Positions 8,356-17,714 of a stretch of DNA of 45,069 nt are shown here, piece by piece. The position numbers and the translations under genes were made by a program. The first letter of the stretch is position 1, and each line of letters begins with the position of its first letter. The notes under the pieces are model-generated. The model was not told the origin of the DNA and searched no databases. It saw only the letters and a list, made by a program, of their open reading frames with translations. The stretch covers positions 1-45,069 of the forward strand of contig CAMAVB010000033.1 in assembly GCA_945861465.1 (NCBI GenBank), given 5' to 3'. Source of the DNA: Candidatus Kuenenia stuttgartensis. Lineage in GTDB: Bacteria > Planctomycetota > Planctomycetia > Planctomycetales > Planctomycetaceae.

Positions 8356-9672
8356 ATGAAACGATCCGCTTCGATTCTCATGTGTCTGCTGGCAGCGACA
8401 GCAGGGTTTTATGCAGCCCAGCCAGGACTCAACGCGGTCGAAGACAAGACTGCGATCGACAGAACGCGGGAGGATTTTGAACTCATGCGGCTCTTCGCTG
8501 AAGCTTACGAACAGATCGACCTGAGTTATGTCAACGACGTCGATCGGCGCGATCTGGTGGAGGCGGCGATTCAGGGAATGGCAACACATCTGGATCCCTG
8601 GTCCAGCTACATCGCTCCGCGAAATGTGCGTCAGTTCGATCGTTACATCGATCAGGAATTTGGCGGCGTCGGGATTCATGTCAATGCTTCAGGCAGCAAA
8701 CTGGAAATCATCAGTGTCCTCCCCGGTTCGCCCGCCTTCCGCGCAGGATTGAAAGCCGGAGATGAAATTGTTGAAGTCGATGGCAAGTCCACGAAAGGAC
8801 TGACTCATGCCGCACTGACGGAACAAATGACAGGTCCGTCCGGCCGCCCGGTGGAACTCGGAATTGTGCGGGCCGATTCCACGACAACAGAACAGGTTAA
8901 GGTGGTGCGTGAGATCATTCAGATCCCGACGATTGTGGGGCATCAACGAAACGCCGATCAGACGTGGAATTATCTCCTCGATAATGTCCACAGGACGGGC
9001 TACCTGCGAATCACCCATTTCGCGAAAAATACACCGGATGATCTGCGGCAAACGATGGATGCTCTGATTGAAGCCGATGTCAAAGGAATTGTGCTGGACC
9101 TGCGTTCCAATCCTGGCGGCTTGCTGACGGCTGCGATTGAGATTGCAGATATGTTTTTGGAATCGGGCACAATCGTCAGCGTCAAAGGACGCACAGTTCC
9201 TGAACGAACATGGAAGGCGAAGCAGGGCATGACATTCCCGGACATCCCGATTGCCGTGCTTGTGAATCGTTACAGTGCTTCGGCCAGCGAAGTTCTGAGT
9301 GCCGCCTTGCAGGACAACAACCGGGCCACCGTTGTCGGAGAGCGTACGTTTGGAAAGGGAAGTGTCCAGACTGTGCTGCGGCTGGAGTCCGGCAAAAGCC
9401 TGCTCAAGCTGACAACGGCAAGTTACTATCGTCCCAGCGGTTTGAATATCCACCGTACCGACGACCTGAAGCCCGAAGACGACTGGGGTGTGAAACCATC
9501 CGAAGGGCATGAACACCGGATGTCGCACGACGAATGGCAGAAGTGGCTGACTGCCCGCGATGCCATCGATTACGAACGCCCAATTCCCGATGTGGCATTC
9601 GAAGATCCGCATCTTGCAGATGCCACAGCATGGCTGACAAACGAAATCACGACGAGAGAGACGCCGAAATGA
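8356..9672 (+). CDS. S41 family C-terminal processing peptidase (CtpA/Prc-like)
   Basis: 438 aa. The ATG at 8356 was chosen because a signal peptide follows directly (hydrophobic SILMCLLAATAGFYAA). A PDZ domain follows (FGGVGIHV to about residue 190, with PGSPAFRAGLKAGDEI). The catalytic region has GIVLDLRSNPGGLLTAA, the serine motif NRYSASASEVLSAAL near residue 305, and the lysine in GERTFGKGSVQ, giving the Ser-Lys dyad. It acts in the periplasm or on the cytoplasmic membrane, trimming or degrading envelope proteins. The C-terminal 70 residues after the catalytic core are polar. The membrane-protein gene at 9719 follows after 46 bp and may be co-transcribed. Confidence 0.9.
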   Translation: MKRSASILMCLLAATAGFYAAQPGLNAVEDKTAIDRTREDFELMRLFAEAYEQIDLSYVNDVDRRDLVEAAIQGMATHLDPWSSYIAPRNVRQFDRYIDQEFGGVGIHVNASGSKLEIISVLPGSPAFRAGLKAGDEIVEVDGKSTKGLTHAALTEQMTGPSGRPVELGIVRADSTTTEQVKVVREIIQIPTIVGHQRNADQTWNYLLDNVHRTGYLRITHFAKNTPDDLRQTMDALIEADVKGIVLDLRSNPGGLLTAAIEIADMFLESGTIVSVKGRTVPERTWKAKQGMTFPDIPIAVLVNRYSASASEVLSAALQDNNRATVVGERTFGKGSVQTVLRLESGKSLLKLTTASYYRPSGLNIHRTDDLKPEDDWGVKPSEGHEHRMSHDEWQKWLTARDAIDYERPIPDVAFEDPHLADATAWLTNEITTRETPK

Positions 9673-9718
9673 CCAGGACATTCAGACCCGCACGAAATGG
9701 CAAAAGGGAATTGATCTG

Positions 9719-10501
9719 ATGTATCGAAAGCTCGACCCGCAAAAAACCATTTCGACACTGGCGACGCTGGCCAAACGTATCGACGAGCGCTTTCCTGGGG
9801 CCAGCCTGAACGGCGTCTGTAAAGAGGTGGCGGCAATTGCCGTTGAAACGTGCGGACGGATCGCCTGGGTTTCAAAGCCGTACAAGGCGATTCGGTTTGC
9901 TGTGATTCTGGTGATTGCCGTCGCCGGATGTCTGGGCTGGCTGCTGATTCGAAAAGTACACATCCGGGCTGAGGGTTTCAGTATCGAGGAACTGGAGGCT
10001 GGAACAAATGGTATCGTCCTGACCGGTGCCGCTCTGTTCTTCCTGTTCTCACTGGAATCCCGGATGAAGCGTGTCAGGATTCTGCAGGGGATTGAAGAAT
10101 TGCGAGCGGTGTCACACGTCATTGATATGCACCAGCTCACGAAAGATCCCAGCCACATGCTGTCCGCCGGTGGCCAACGCACGAAGTCGTCTCCCCAACG
10201 GACCCTGACGCCATTTCAATTGGCACGATATCTGGACTACTGCAGTGAGCTGTTATCGCTCATCGGCAAGCTCGCCGCCTTGTACGCTCAAAGCACGTCG
10301 GACAGTGTTGTGCTGCAGGCCGTGAACGATATCGAGACTCTCACGAACGGCATCAGTCGCAAGATCTGGCAGAAGATCATGATTTTGGACGACGACATTG
10401 CAGAAGACGCCGCAAAGGAAGCGCAACCGAAAGTAACGTCGCGTGCAGATCAGCCCGCGCCGACTACTCTCGTCCCCGTCGTGCCGCCAACAACTGATTG
10501 A
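9719..10501 (+). CDS. Unrecognised two-helix membrane protein
   Basis: 260 aa; AAGGGAA lies about 10 bases before the ATG. I do not recognise a family. An N-terminal cytosolic helix-rich part (1-58) is followed by two hydrophobic segments at about 59-77 and 98-113. A soluble region of about 145 residues with predicted helices comes next (YCSELLSLIGKLAALYAQ), then a Pro/Ala-rich tail. The short spacing to the processing-protease gene suggests shared transcription and perhaps a partnership at the membrane; this is inference only. Confidence 0.6.
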   Translation: MYRKLDPQKTISTLATLAKRIDERFPGASLNGVCKEVAAIAVETCGRIAWVSKPYKAIRFAVILVIAVAGCLGWLLIRKVHIRAEGFSIEELEAGTNGIVLTGAALFFLFSLESRMKRVRILQGIEELRAVSHVIDMHQLTKDPSHMLSAGGQRTKSSPQRTLTPFQLARYLDYCSELLSLIGKLAALYAQSTSDSVVLQAVNDIETLTNGISRKIWQKIMILDDDIAEDAAKEAQPKVTSRADQPAPTTLVPVVPPTTD

Positions 10502-10622
10502 AAGTTGATCACGTCGCGCGCCTGTTGGTCAGGCAAGAACGTTGATCGGTCTGAAAGTCCGGATGCACAACGGTTCCACGACAAATAAAGTGCGCTGCGC
10601 AGAATCAAGGACATGATTCGGA

Positions 10623-11870
10623 TCAACCGTCAGCGCGAAAGCGGTACAGGCCAACGACGAAGAAGACCGTGCTGAACAGCAACAGCATTCCGCAGGACTG
10701 CGTGATTGTCGCCATACGTGGCATTTCCTTTGTCAGCAATTCGCTGTATGCATCAAGAGCCCATGCATGAGGTGTGAACAGGCTGATTTTCTGGCTCATC
10801 GGGGGCATCCAGGCACGAGGCACCAGACACCCGCTGATTCCGGCACTCGACAGCAAAATCAAATTTCCGAATGACGACACCTGCGATTCGGTCTTTGCCA
10901 GGGTTGAGAACATCAGTCCGAGCGCCGTGGCTGCTGCAGAAGTGCAGAGCATGATGGGAATCAACAACCATGGTTGTGGTCCCCAGGACATGCCGAACAG
11001 CAGTCGCCCGGAGACCATCAGGATGATCGTCTGCGCGAGAGACAGGATGAAGAAAGGAAGAGTCTTGCCGACCAGGATTGCCACGGGAGAGATGGGAGCA
11101 ATTCGCAATCGACGCAGCGTCCCCATATCCCGTTCACCCAGGAACGAACGCCCCATGATGTTGACCAGGAAGAACACAAACAGCACTGTGTAGCTGGGGA
11201 TGAAAAACTGATAAACGCGATTGCCCGTATCCGTCGGTCCGGGTTTCGCGGCCGCTGTCTGCTCCCAGGCTACGGGCACGACAGAATCACGTGCCGCTCC
11301 TCTGAAGAAAGGAACCTTTTCAGCACGGATCGGAAGGACCGCATTCTGCAGTGACAGCTTCACCAGCGATTTTGCGAGCCCTTCCATCATCGGGTCAGCC
11401 GCAGTTTCGTTGCTGATGAGCGCCAGATTCACATTTGCGAGGCCTTCTTTGCGAGTCGACTCGTCCGGCGATGTCAGAAGAGTTGTCGAAAGCTCACGAA
11501 TACGGCTTTCGAATCCTGGCCGGATCACCAGCCGCATATCAATCTCACCAGCCGGAGGTTCTGTCTGAAGTCGTTCAAGTGTTAGCGCGTCGGTGCGATT
11601 GCTGATCACAGCGCGACGCACCTTGATGGGTTCATAGCTCGCCAGAAACCCTGCAAGGCGCCGAGCAATTTCAGACTGATCAAAATCAGCAACTTCAATC
11701 GTCAGCCCCAGGCGACTTTGTTCTCGATTGGCTCGCAACCGCCCTGTCGATGATCCCACGATCGCAATGATGACCATCGGCATGGCGACGAGGATCACCA
11801 GCGCGCGGCGGTCGCGGGACAGCAGTCGCAGGTCTTTGAGCGTGATTTTGAAAGCGTCTGTACTAATCAC
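10623..11870 (-). CDS. ABC-2 type exporter permease
   Basis: 415 aa with a GTG start and CAGGG about 10 bases upstream. An N-terminal transmembrane helix (ALVILVAMPMVIIAIVGSS) is followed by a roughly 190-residue extracytoplasmic domain and a C-terminal bundle of about five or six helices, including FIPSYTVLFVFFLVNIMGRS and the ABC-2 signature-like stretch GTLRRLRIAPIS. It overlaps the ATPase gene upstream by 8 bp, so the two form one transport unit (NatB/YhfI-like architecture). The cargo cannot be inferred. Confidence 0.85.
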   Translation of the reverse strand: MISTDAFKITLKDLRLLSRDRRALVILVAMPMVIIAIVGSSTGRLRANREQSRLGLTIEVADFDQSEIARRLAGFLASYEPIKVRRAVISNRTDALTLERLQTEPPAGEIDMRLVIRPGFESRIRELSTTLLTSPDESTRKEGLANVNLALISNETAADPMMEGLAKSLVKLSLQNAVLPIRAEKVPFFRGAARDSVVPVAWEQTAAAKPGPTDTGNRVYQFFIPSYTVLFVFFLVNIMGRSFLGERDMGTLRRLRIAPISPVAILVGKTLPFFILSLAQTIILMVSGRLLFGMSWGPQPWLLIPIMLCTSAAATALGLMFSTLAKTESQVSSFGNLILLSSAGISGCLVPRAWMPPMSQKISLFTPHAWALDAYSELLTKEMPRMATITQSCGMLLLFSTVFFVVGLYRFRADG

Positions 11871-12810
11871 GCAGTCGATGCCCTGTTAATTTCAAAAACA
11901 GACGTTCCAGATTCGGTTCATTTGTCCGAATCGATCGTACGCTGATCGAGTGTTGTTCCAGCGTCGTCAGGATACTTGTGACATCCCTGTTCAGCGCCAA
12001 TTCGCAGGATTCGTCCTGTGTGCTGAATCGCACGACCGCTTCGTCACCGTCCATCTCAATCCGAGCCGAAGTTCCCAGCGACATTCCTTCCGGAACCCTC
12101 GACTGACCGAGCCGCAATTCGACCTCAAACGGTATCGTTTTCAGCAACTGAGGAATCGTATCACATGCCAGCAGTTTGCCATGATCAATAATCGCCGCCC
12201 GAGTACACACGACCTGCACCTCTTCCATGTAGTGGCTCGCGTAGATAATCGCCGTGCCACTCTGCTGCAGGCTGCGGATACATTCAATCAGATGCGCGCG
12301 GCTTTGAGGATCCACACCGACTGTCGGCTCATCCAAAATCAGCAAGACCGGATCGTGCATCACGGCGGCCGCAAAATTCAGACGACGCTTCATTCCGCCA
12401 GAAAACGTTTCGGTAAAGTCGTCAGCTCTCGCCGTCAGCCCGACCTGTTCCAGAACTTCATCCACCTTCTGCCGCAACTTTGATCCGGACAGATGATACA
12501 AGCTGCCGAAGAACATCAGATTTTCGCGAGCGGTCAGGTCCGGATAAATGGCCAGGTCCTGTGGCACCACCCCCATCCGTTGCCGACTTTCGGGACGTGT
12601 GCGGTCAAGGCGTCGTCCTTCGAGCCGAACTTCTCCGAAATCCGGTGCAAGCAGCCCGCAAATCATCATCATGGTGGTGGATTTCCCCGCCCCGTTTGGA
12701 CCGAGCAATCCAAACGCTTCACCCGGTTCAACGTCAAAACTCAACAGATCCACCGCCGTGAGATCGCCGTATTTCTTGACGAGATTGTCTACTGCCAGAA
12801 GTGGAACCAT
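11863..12810 (-). CDS. ABC transporter ATP-binding protein (exporter type)
   Basis: 315 aa from the ATG at 12810, which places VDNLVKKYGDLTAV at the N-terminus as in the family; the open frame extends 81 codons further but that part has no ABC sequence. Motifs: Walker A GPNGAGKSTT, Q-loop GVVPQDLAIYPDLT, signature FSGGMKRRL, Walker B VLLILDEPTVGVD, H-loop IYASHYMEEV. A C-terminal domain of about 80 residues follows, as in NatA/CcmA-like ATPases. It pairs with the overlapping permease gene. Confidence 0.93.
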   Translation of the reverse strand: MVPLLAVDNLVKKYGDLTAVDLLSFDVEPGEAFGLLGPNGAGKSTTMMMICGLLAPDFGEVRLEGRRLDRTRPESRQRMGVVPQDLAIYPDLTARENLMFFGSLYHLSGSKLRQKVDEVLEQVGLTARADDFTETFSGGMKRRLNFAAAVMHDPVLLILDEPTVGVDPQSRAHLIECIRSLQQSGTAIIYASHYMEEVQVVCTRAAIIDHGKLLACDTIPQLLKTIPFEVELRLGQSRVPEGMSLGTSARIEMDGDEAVVRFSTQDESCELALNRDVTSILTTLEQHSISVRSIRTNEPNLERLFLKLTGHRLRD

Positions 12811-13214
12811 CAACCTGCAAGCCCTGAATCTTTGATTCTTATCGCCTTTCCGCTGCAAGGTATCGCCAATTGACACCTTTCCACAATCAACGCGGTACAA
12901 GCATCCCGCTGAAAGGGAAAATGCCTGCCGACTGGAAACGATGGTCCTTACACGTCGGACGTATCGGTTGTTTGGAAATGCCGATGAAGTCACCAAGGCC
13001 TCGCGAAAGTAGAGCGAATTGGTGGAGCAGCATATAGCCTTAGAACCACGCAACGATTGCGCTATTCATTGCGCGATACTACCTCGCAATTGGATTAGTC
13101 CTTCTTTCGCGCACCGATTGCGCGATTTGTTGCGCGATTCGGCCATCGGTCGACTTTCCCAACTCTTTCGCGCAACGATTGCGATTTGAAATGCGAGATT
13201 CGGAAATTGAGACG
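12811..13214. other. Intergenic region; promoter-distal part holds the 61-bp periodic array
   Basis: This gap lies between the deaminase-ATPase gene and the ABC ATPase gene, both on the minus strand. 12811-13040 shows nothing I can define, although it should contain the promoter of the ABC pair. 13046-13203 holds the array described separately. Confidence 0.5.
13046..13203. repeat. Three palindromic cores at exact 61-bp spacing
   Basis: The core CGCAACGATTGCG (arms CGCAA/TTGCG around three bases) lies at 13049-13061 and 13171-13183, with the variant CGCACCGATTGCG at 13110-13122, giving start-to-start distances of 61 and 61. Similarity spreads over about 37 bp per unit, including a second TTGCGCGATT-like block, and the remaining 24 bp differ between units. 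No fourth core is found one period to either side. The array begins 12 bp downstream of the stop codon of the deaminase-ATPase gene. 61 is not a multiple of three, so it is not a protein repeat. It may be a set of binding sites for a dimeric protein. Confidence 0.7.
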
Positions 13215-14702
13215 CTACTTTGCGCGGTGTTTAGTCGCCCTCCCTTTGCCCTGACGTTCAACAATCCCCAAGTCAAAAAACTCCTTCAGATGTAATCCTG
13301 CAGCCCTCTGCTCCAACTTCTGCGATTCGGCGTAGTCAGGTCTCGTCACCCAACCTTGAGTCTTCATCCATGCGTATCCAGCAACTTCCGCAGGGTTCAA
13401 TTCCTTTAACACTTCAGGCGGCAAGCTCTTCTCAACTGCATCAGTTGACCGGTACAGCCGGAGCACCAGATACGGCTCCTCCCAAGAAAATTCTGGTCGG
13501 GGCAGCCCTGCTTTTTCCGCCGCCAGCTTCATCGACTTTAGCCCCAGCCCACGTTCTTCTGCCAGCCGCATGCGACTGAAGATGTAGTGCAGCGTCGGGT
13601 TCCGACTGCGCATCGGCGCGTTCAGAGACTGCAATTGCTCGATTGTGATCGGCTCGACCGGTGCACCAGGGCTTTTTATCGTCAGCGAATCAGCCGTCGC
13701 AGAAACCTGTATCTTCGCGCCGGAAACCGAATAGTCACGGTGAACGATCGCATTTACGATACCCTCGCGAACAAGCTTAAAGAACTCCGCGTCGCGGTCG
13801 ACCCTCTTGGCTTCGACCCGATCGTCTGGCTTGGGGAGTTTGTCCCGTAGCCACTTTAGAATCTGCTCTGGCACAAGCACTTGAGGTCCATCGAAATTTT
13901 TCGACTCGTCGGATCCGTTTTCATAGTGGATCGCGCCCAACACACCCGAATCAACCAGCGCTTCTCTTGGATGCATACCGAAGAGAATGATCCCATTGTT
14001 GGTCGGCTCGCCCGACTTATCCATGACTACCAACTGTTGCAACCGCTGGCGAAACTCATCCGAGTCAACTGGCTCGGCGATTCCGGCGACTTCGCGAAAC
14101 TGCGACAATGCTTTCTGCGAAAACGCTGATCGATCGAAGTGATCAGCCTTCGATTGCAGCAATGTTGGCGGCAAATACAGTTCGTCATTCTCGGCTTCTT
14201 TCTTGCGTTCATTGGCGTTCTCAATGAACTTCGCGTTCACTCGCTCAATCTCCTCCTGAAACTCGCGATCAAAAGGATTGACTCTGACACCGCGACTCTC
14301 AAGGTAGCGAATGCCCTCACCGTCAACCGACTTGTCCGGATCCTGGATGCCGACGTAAACGGTTTTGATGCGAGCAAGAATGATGCGACGGGCGCAGCAT
14401 ATCTTTGGCGGATTCCGTTCCATGCACGGTTCAAGCGTCGTGAACAGAATGCAATTGTCCAACTTTCGACCGGCCAGTTTCCGTTCCAGCAACGTATATT
14501 CCCCATGGTCGCCATCACGCAGCTCGCCACGATAGGCGGTTTCGTAGCGTTTCTCATCAGGGAACCAGATCACGGCACCGACCGCAGGCGGAACTTTCGC
14601 ATCGCCGCGATCTTCGGGAATCGACTCTTTCATCACTTCAACAGCGATCTCCATCAGCTTGCGAGCGTCGAAGGCTTTCAGCGTGTTTGATTCTGTCGCC
14701 AT
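13215..14702 (-). CDS. Zinc deaminase domain fused to RecG-C/GHKL-like ATPase domain
   Basis: 495 aa from the ATG at 14702, preceded by GGAGGT; a longer frame to 14786 exists. Residues about 8-140 resemble RibD/dCMP-type deaminases: PPAVGAVIWF, the zinc/proton-shuttle motif HGE (in GDHGEYTLLE), LEPCMERNPPKICCARRII with two candidate zinc cysteines, and VYVGIQDPD...GEGIRYLESRGVRV. A charged helical linker follows. Residues about 300-445 match the HATPase_c_4 / RecG C-terminal-like domain: REGIVNAIVHRDYSVSGAKI, LTIKSPG, RNPTLHYIF and EERGLGLKSM. The usual AlbA_2 N-domain of such proteins appears to be replaced by the deaminase. A winged-helix-like tail ends the protein. The biological role is unknown; nucleotide sensing, nucleic acid editing or defence are possibilities. 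It is not riboflavin synthesis RibD, since the reductase domain is absent. Confidence 0.75.
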   Translation of the reverse strand: MATESNTLKAFDARKLMEIAVEVMKESIPEDRGDAKVPPAVGAVIWFPDEKRYETAYRGELRDGDHGEYTLLERKLAGRKLDNCILFTTLEPCMERNPPKICCARRIILARIKTVYVGIQDPDKSVDGEGIRYLESRGVRVNPFDREFQEEIERVNAKFIENANERKKEAENDELYLPPTLLQSKADHFDRSAFSQKALSQFREVAGIAEPVDSDEFRQRLQQLVVMDKSGEPTNNGIILFGMHPREALVDSGVLGAIHYENGSDESKNFDGPQVLVPEQILKWLRDKLPKPDDRVEAKRVDRDAEFFKLVREGIVNAIVHRDYSVSGAKIQVSATADSLTIKSPGAPVEPITIEQLQSLNAPMRSRNPTLHYIFSRMRLAEERGLGLKSMKLAAEKAGLPRPEFSWEEPYLVLRLYRSTDAVEKSLPPEVLKELNPAEVAGYAWMKTQGWVTRPDYAESQKLEQRAAGLHLKEFFDLGIVERQGKGRATKHRAK

Positions 14703-14704
14703 AT

Positions 14705-14944
14705 CTACCTCCGTTGGTTGTCCCGACCGCGAGCTCTCCAGAGATGAGATTGGGAACGAGCGTATCCCGGAAGTTTGAGAGGACACGCGACTCCTTCGCG
14801 GCAGTATCCATTTGTCAGTTCAAATGCAAAATCATAAATCTCTCCATTCTGCAGGATTGCATTGTCGTAAAGCGTTTTCATCGCCCCGAGATACGTCTCC
14901 ATATCATATTTTCTGGATTTCTTGATGTCGCTTTGAACCGTCAT
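14705..14944 (-). CDS. Small ORF coupled to the deaminase-ATPase gene
   Basis: 79 aa, not recognised. Its TAG stop lies 2 bases before the ATG of the deaminase-ATPase gene, and that gene's GGAGGT site overlaps the last codons, so translation could be coupled. Residues 10-50 look protein-like (YLGAMKTLYDNAILQNGEIY), while the last 20 residues are basic and less convincing. No clear ribosome-binding site precedes its ATG. It may be a regulator or partner, or a remnant of a longer gene. Confidence 0.4.
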   Translation of the reverse strand: MTVQSDIKKSRKYDMETYLGAMKTLYDNAILQNGEIYDFAFELTNGYCREGVACPLKLPGYARSQSHLWRARGRDNQRR

Positions 14945-15083
14945 TTGTAATGTGTACTGAGTTTCAAGGATTGAGCGGATTCGTTGGGCAATTCAGTCTT
15001 AGTAAGATCCGGCGCGAGGGAGTGTACACTCGAAGTCAGAGCCGAACAAAGCAACTTTGCGTGCTGCTTTCACTTGTATTCTC

Positions 15084-17714
15084 TCACTTCCGATCTGTCA
15101 GTTGCTGCCGCAGGCGGTAGAGTTCCTGCAAAGCCTGGATTGGGGACAGACTATCGACTTCGAGTTTACGGATTTCTTCAAGCAGCGGATCTTCGGGAAA
15201 TTCAAACAGGGACTTCTGCTGCCGGCGCTGGCGAGTGGTTTCGCGTTGAGGGACTTTGGGACGACCGTCCGCCGTGATATGTTCGTCTTCCAAAGTGGCG
15301 AGGATCGTGGTCGCTCGTTCAGTGACACGGCGTGGCACGCCCGCGATTTTGGCGACATGGATGCCGTAACTGCGACCGGCGGCACCTTCCACGATGCGAT
15401 GCAGAAAGACGACGTCATCGTTACTTTCCTGCACCGCGACGTTCCAGTTGGCCGCGTGTTTCAGCGTCGTGGTGAGATCCGTCAATTCGTGATAGTGTGT
15501 CGCGAACATCGTGCGGCACTGAACTTCATCGTGCAGATACTCAGTGATGGCCCAAGCCAGTGAGATGCCGTCGTAAGTACTGGTCCCGCGTCCGATTTCA
15601 TCCAGAATGACCAGACTTCGCGCCGTGGCCGAATTCAGAATCCGAGCGGTCTCCGTCATCTCCACCATAAATGTGCTTTGCCCTCGCGCGAGTTCATCAC
15701 TCGCACCGACACGGGCAAACACGCGATCAGCGATTCCGATCAACGCTTCCTTTGCCGGAACAAATGAGCCCATCTGGGCCATGATGGTGATAAGCGCCGC
15801 CTGGCGAATGTAAGTGCTTTTACCAGCCATGTTCGGACCGGTAATAATCTGGACACGGCCTATCGCACGTTGATCATCGTCCAGACTTTTCAATCCCAGT
15901 CGTACGTCATTTGGCACAAACTGACCAGCGGGAAGCAGACGGTCAAGCACGGGATGACGCCCGTCGCGGATATCCACGATGGGTTCCGCTGTCAGCATCG
16001 GTCGGCAATAGCCGGCATTGGCTGCGAGTGTGCTCAGGGCGGCAAGGACATCGATTTCGGCCATCGAATCCGCCGTTCGCAGCAGCAAAGGCACGAAAGT
16101 GGCCACATGTTCGCGGAGTGTCGCAAACAATTCCTGTTCGAGCGATTTCGCGCGGTCCTCTGCTCGCAGAACTTTTTCTTCGTACTCCTTGAGTTCAGGC
16201 GTAATGTAACGTTCCTGATTTTTAAGCGTCTGTTTGCGGATGTATTCGTCGGGCACCTTGGCACTGTGCGATGCCGTGACTTCGAGGTAATAGCCGAAGA
16301 CTTTGTTGAAGCCGATCTTCAGATTGGAGATTCCCGTGCGCTCGATTTCTTTTTGCTGATACGCCGCCATCCACTGGCGTCCGCCACGCATTAGGTCGCG
16401 AAATTCGTCGAGTTCGATGTTGAACCCCGGGCGAATCACACCGCCATCCGAGATCGTCAATGGCGGTTCATCGACGACGGCAGCCACGATCGCCGCATGA
16501 GCTTCCGGACAAAGTTCAATCCGCTGTTCCAGAGTCTGCAGACGTTTTGACTTTCGTTCGGCCAGTTTGGCTCGCAGTCGCGGCAGTTGTCCCAAAGTCC
16601 TGGCAAGGCAAACCAGATCGCGGGGACTGCAGCGACCTGTGGCGATGCGGGACGTCAGGCGTTGCAGGTCATAGGTTTCCTTCAGCAGGTCGCGGATATC
16701 GTCACGGAGAGTCAACTGATTGACCAGTTCTTCAATGGCGTCCTGACGCTGAGTGATCTGTTCGATGTCAGTCAGCGGACTGGAGAGCCATTCTGCCAGC
16801 AAGCGAGATCCCATCGGCGTGCTGGTTTCGTCCATCACACCGAGGAGCGTAAAGTCACGGCGACCGTCGCGCAGAGTCTGCGCCAATTCCAGACTTCTGC
16901 GAGTAGCTTCGTCAATAATCATGTGGCGACTCCGCCGCCACGCTTCGATCCGGACGATGTGCGGCAGCGCCGTGCGCTGCGTTTCACGGACGTAATCCAG
17001 CAGGGCTCCGGCAGCCGTGACGGCGGGCGAGTCGTCGATGTCGAAACCCTCCAGCGTCCTGGTGCCGAAATGCTCGTTGAGCAGCCGCCGTGCTTCATCC
17101 CGACCGAAGCACCAGTCCGGACGCGTCGTCAACACCAGTGACTGTTGCTCCGTGCGGCGCATTTGAAGGTTGTCATTCTGCGCGGCACTTTCGGGGATCA
17201 GGCACTCGGCAGGACTGATGCGTGCCAGTTCGTCCTGAAGCTGCGATGGTTCAAGTTCGGTGAGCAAAAAACGTCCCGTCGATAATTCCAGCCATGCCAG
17301 GCCAATGCTGGCTTTTGCAGGAGCGACGCACGCCAGAAAGTTGCTCTGGCGCGGATCGAGCAGTTCATCATCCGTCAAAGTGCCTGGCGTCACGACGCGG
17401 GTGACTTCGCGACGAACCAGTCCCTTGGCTTTTTTCGGGTCTTCGACCTGATCGCAGATCGCCGCCCGAAATCCGGCCCGGATCAGCTTTTGCAGGTAGG
17501 CATCCAGTTGATGATAAGGAAACCCAGCCATCGGAGTCGGATTGTCCGACGCTTTGTCACGGCTGGTGAGTGTCAACCCCAGAACTTTCGCGGCGTTCTG
17601 GGCATCCTCAAAAAACAACTCGTAAAAATCTCCCATTCGAAACAGCAATATGGTGCCAGGGTTTTGTCCCTTCACCTCCATGTAGCGTTCCATCATGGGC
17701 GAGAGCTTGCTCAT
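15084..17714 (-). CDS. mutS: DNA mismatch repair protein MutS
   Basis: 876 aa. The ATG at 17714 has AAAGG 8 bases upstream; the preceding codon GTG could also serve. The mismatch-reading motif [11 protein letters not shown] lies at about residues 26-36. Connector, lever and clamp regions follow. The ATPase core has Walker [14 protein letters not shown] near residue 622, [16 protein letters not shown] (Walker B and signature) and ATHYHEL, and a C-terminal tail carries helix-rich dimerisation sequence. The protein recognises mismatches in DNA and recruits MutL. The start overlaps the prs stop (TGATG), so the two genes are translationally coupled. Length is normal for MutS1. Confidence 0.97.
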   Translation of the reverse strand: MSKLSPMMERYMEVKGQNPGTILLFRMGDFYELFFEDAQNAAKVLGLTLTSRDKASDNPTPMAGFPYHQLDAYLQKLIRAGFRAAICDQVEDPKKAKGLVRREVTRVVTPGTLTDDELLDPRQSNFLACVAPAKASIGLAWLELSTGRFLLTELEPSQLQDELARISPAECLIPESAAQNDNLQMRRTEQQSLVLTTRPDWCFGRDEARRLLNEHFGTRTLEGFDIDDSPAVTAAGALLDYVRETQRTALPHIVRIEAWRRSRHMIIDEATRRSLELAQTLRDGRRDFTLLGVMDETSTPMGSRLLAEWLSSPLTDIEQITQRQDAIEELVNQLTLRDDIRDLLKETYDLQRLTSRIATGRCSPRDLVCLARTLGQLPRLRAKLAERKSKRLQTLEQRIELCPEAHAAIVAAVVDEPPLTISDGGVIRPGFNIELDEFRDLMRGGRQWMAAYQQKEIERTGISNLKIGFNKVFGYYLEVTASHSAKVPDEYIRKQTLKNQERYITPELKEYEEKVLRAEDRAKSLEQELFATLREHVATFVPLLLRTADSMAEIDVLAALSTLAANAGYCRPMLTAEPIVDIRDGRHPVLDRLLPAGQFVPNDVRLGLKSLDDDQRAIGRVQIITGPNMAGKSTYIRQAALITIMAQMGSFVPAKEALIGIADRVFARVGASDELARGQSTFMVEMTETARILNSATARSLVILDEIGRGTSTYDGISLAWAITEYLHDEVQCRTMFATHYHELTDLTTTLKHAANWNVAVQESNDDVVFLHRIVEGAAGRSYGIHVAKIAGVPRRVTERATTILATLEDEHITADGRPKVPQRETTRQRRQQKSLFEFPEDPLLEEIRKLEVDSLSPIQALQELYRLRQQLTDRK

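Noticed and set aside
8689-9681. 330-codon minus-strand ORF opposite the processing protease
   Set aside because: The plus strand encodes clear PDZ and S41 motifs; the antisense product is Cys/His/Arg-rich and motif-free.
13046-13203. Possible CRISPR array (about 37-bp similar part, 24-bp variable part, 61-bp period)
   Set aside because: Only three units, each differing at about a quarter of the similar positions; variable parts are short for spacers, and no cas gene is in the window.
13079-13276. 65-codon minus-strand ORF at the end of the deaminase-ATPase gene
   Set aside because: Its repetitive Arg/Ile/Ala sequence is produced by the 61-bp periodic array, whose period is not a multiple of three.
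13215-14702. Riboflavin biosynthesis RibD
   Set aside because: The deaminase half resembles RibD, but the reductase domain is replaced by an ATPase domain and no rib genes are near.
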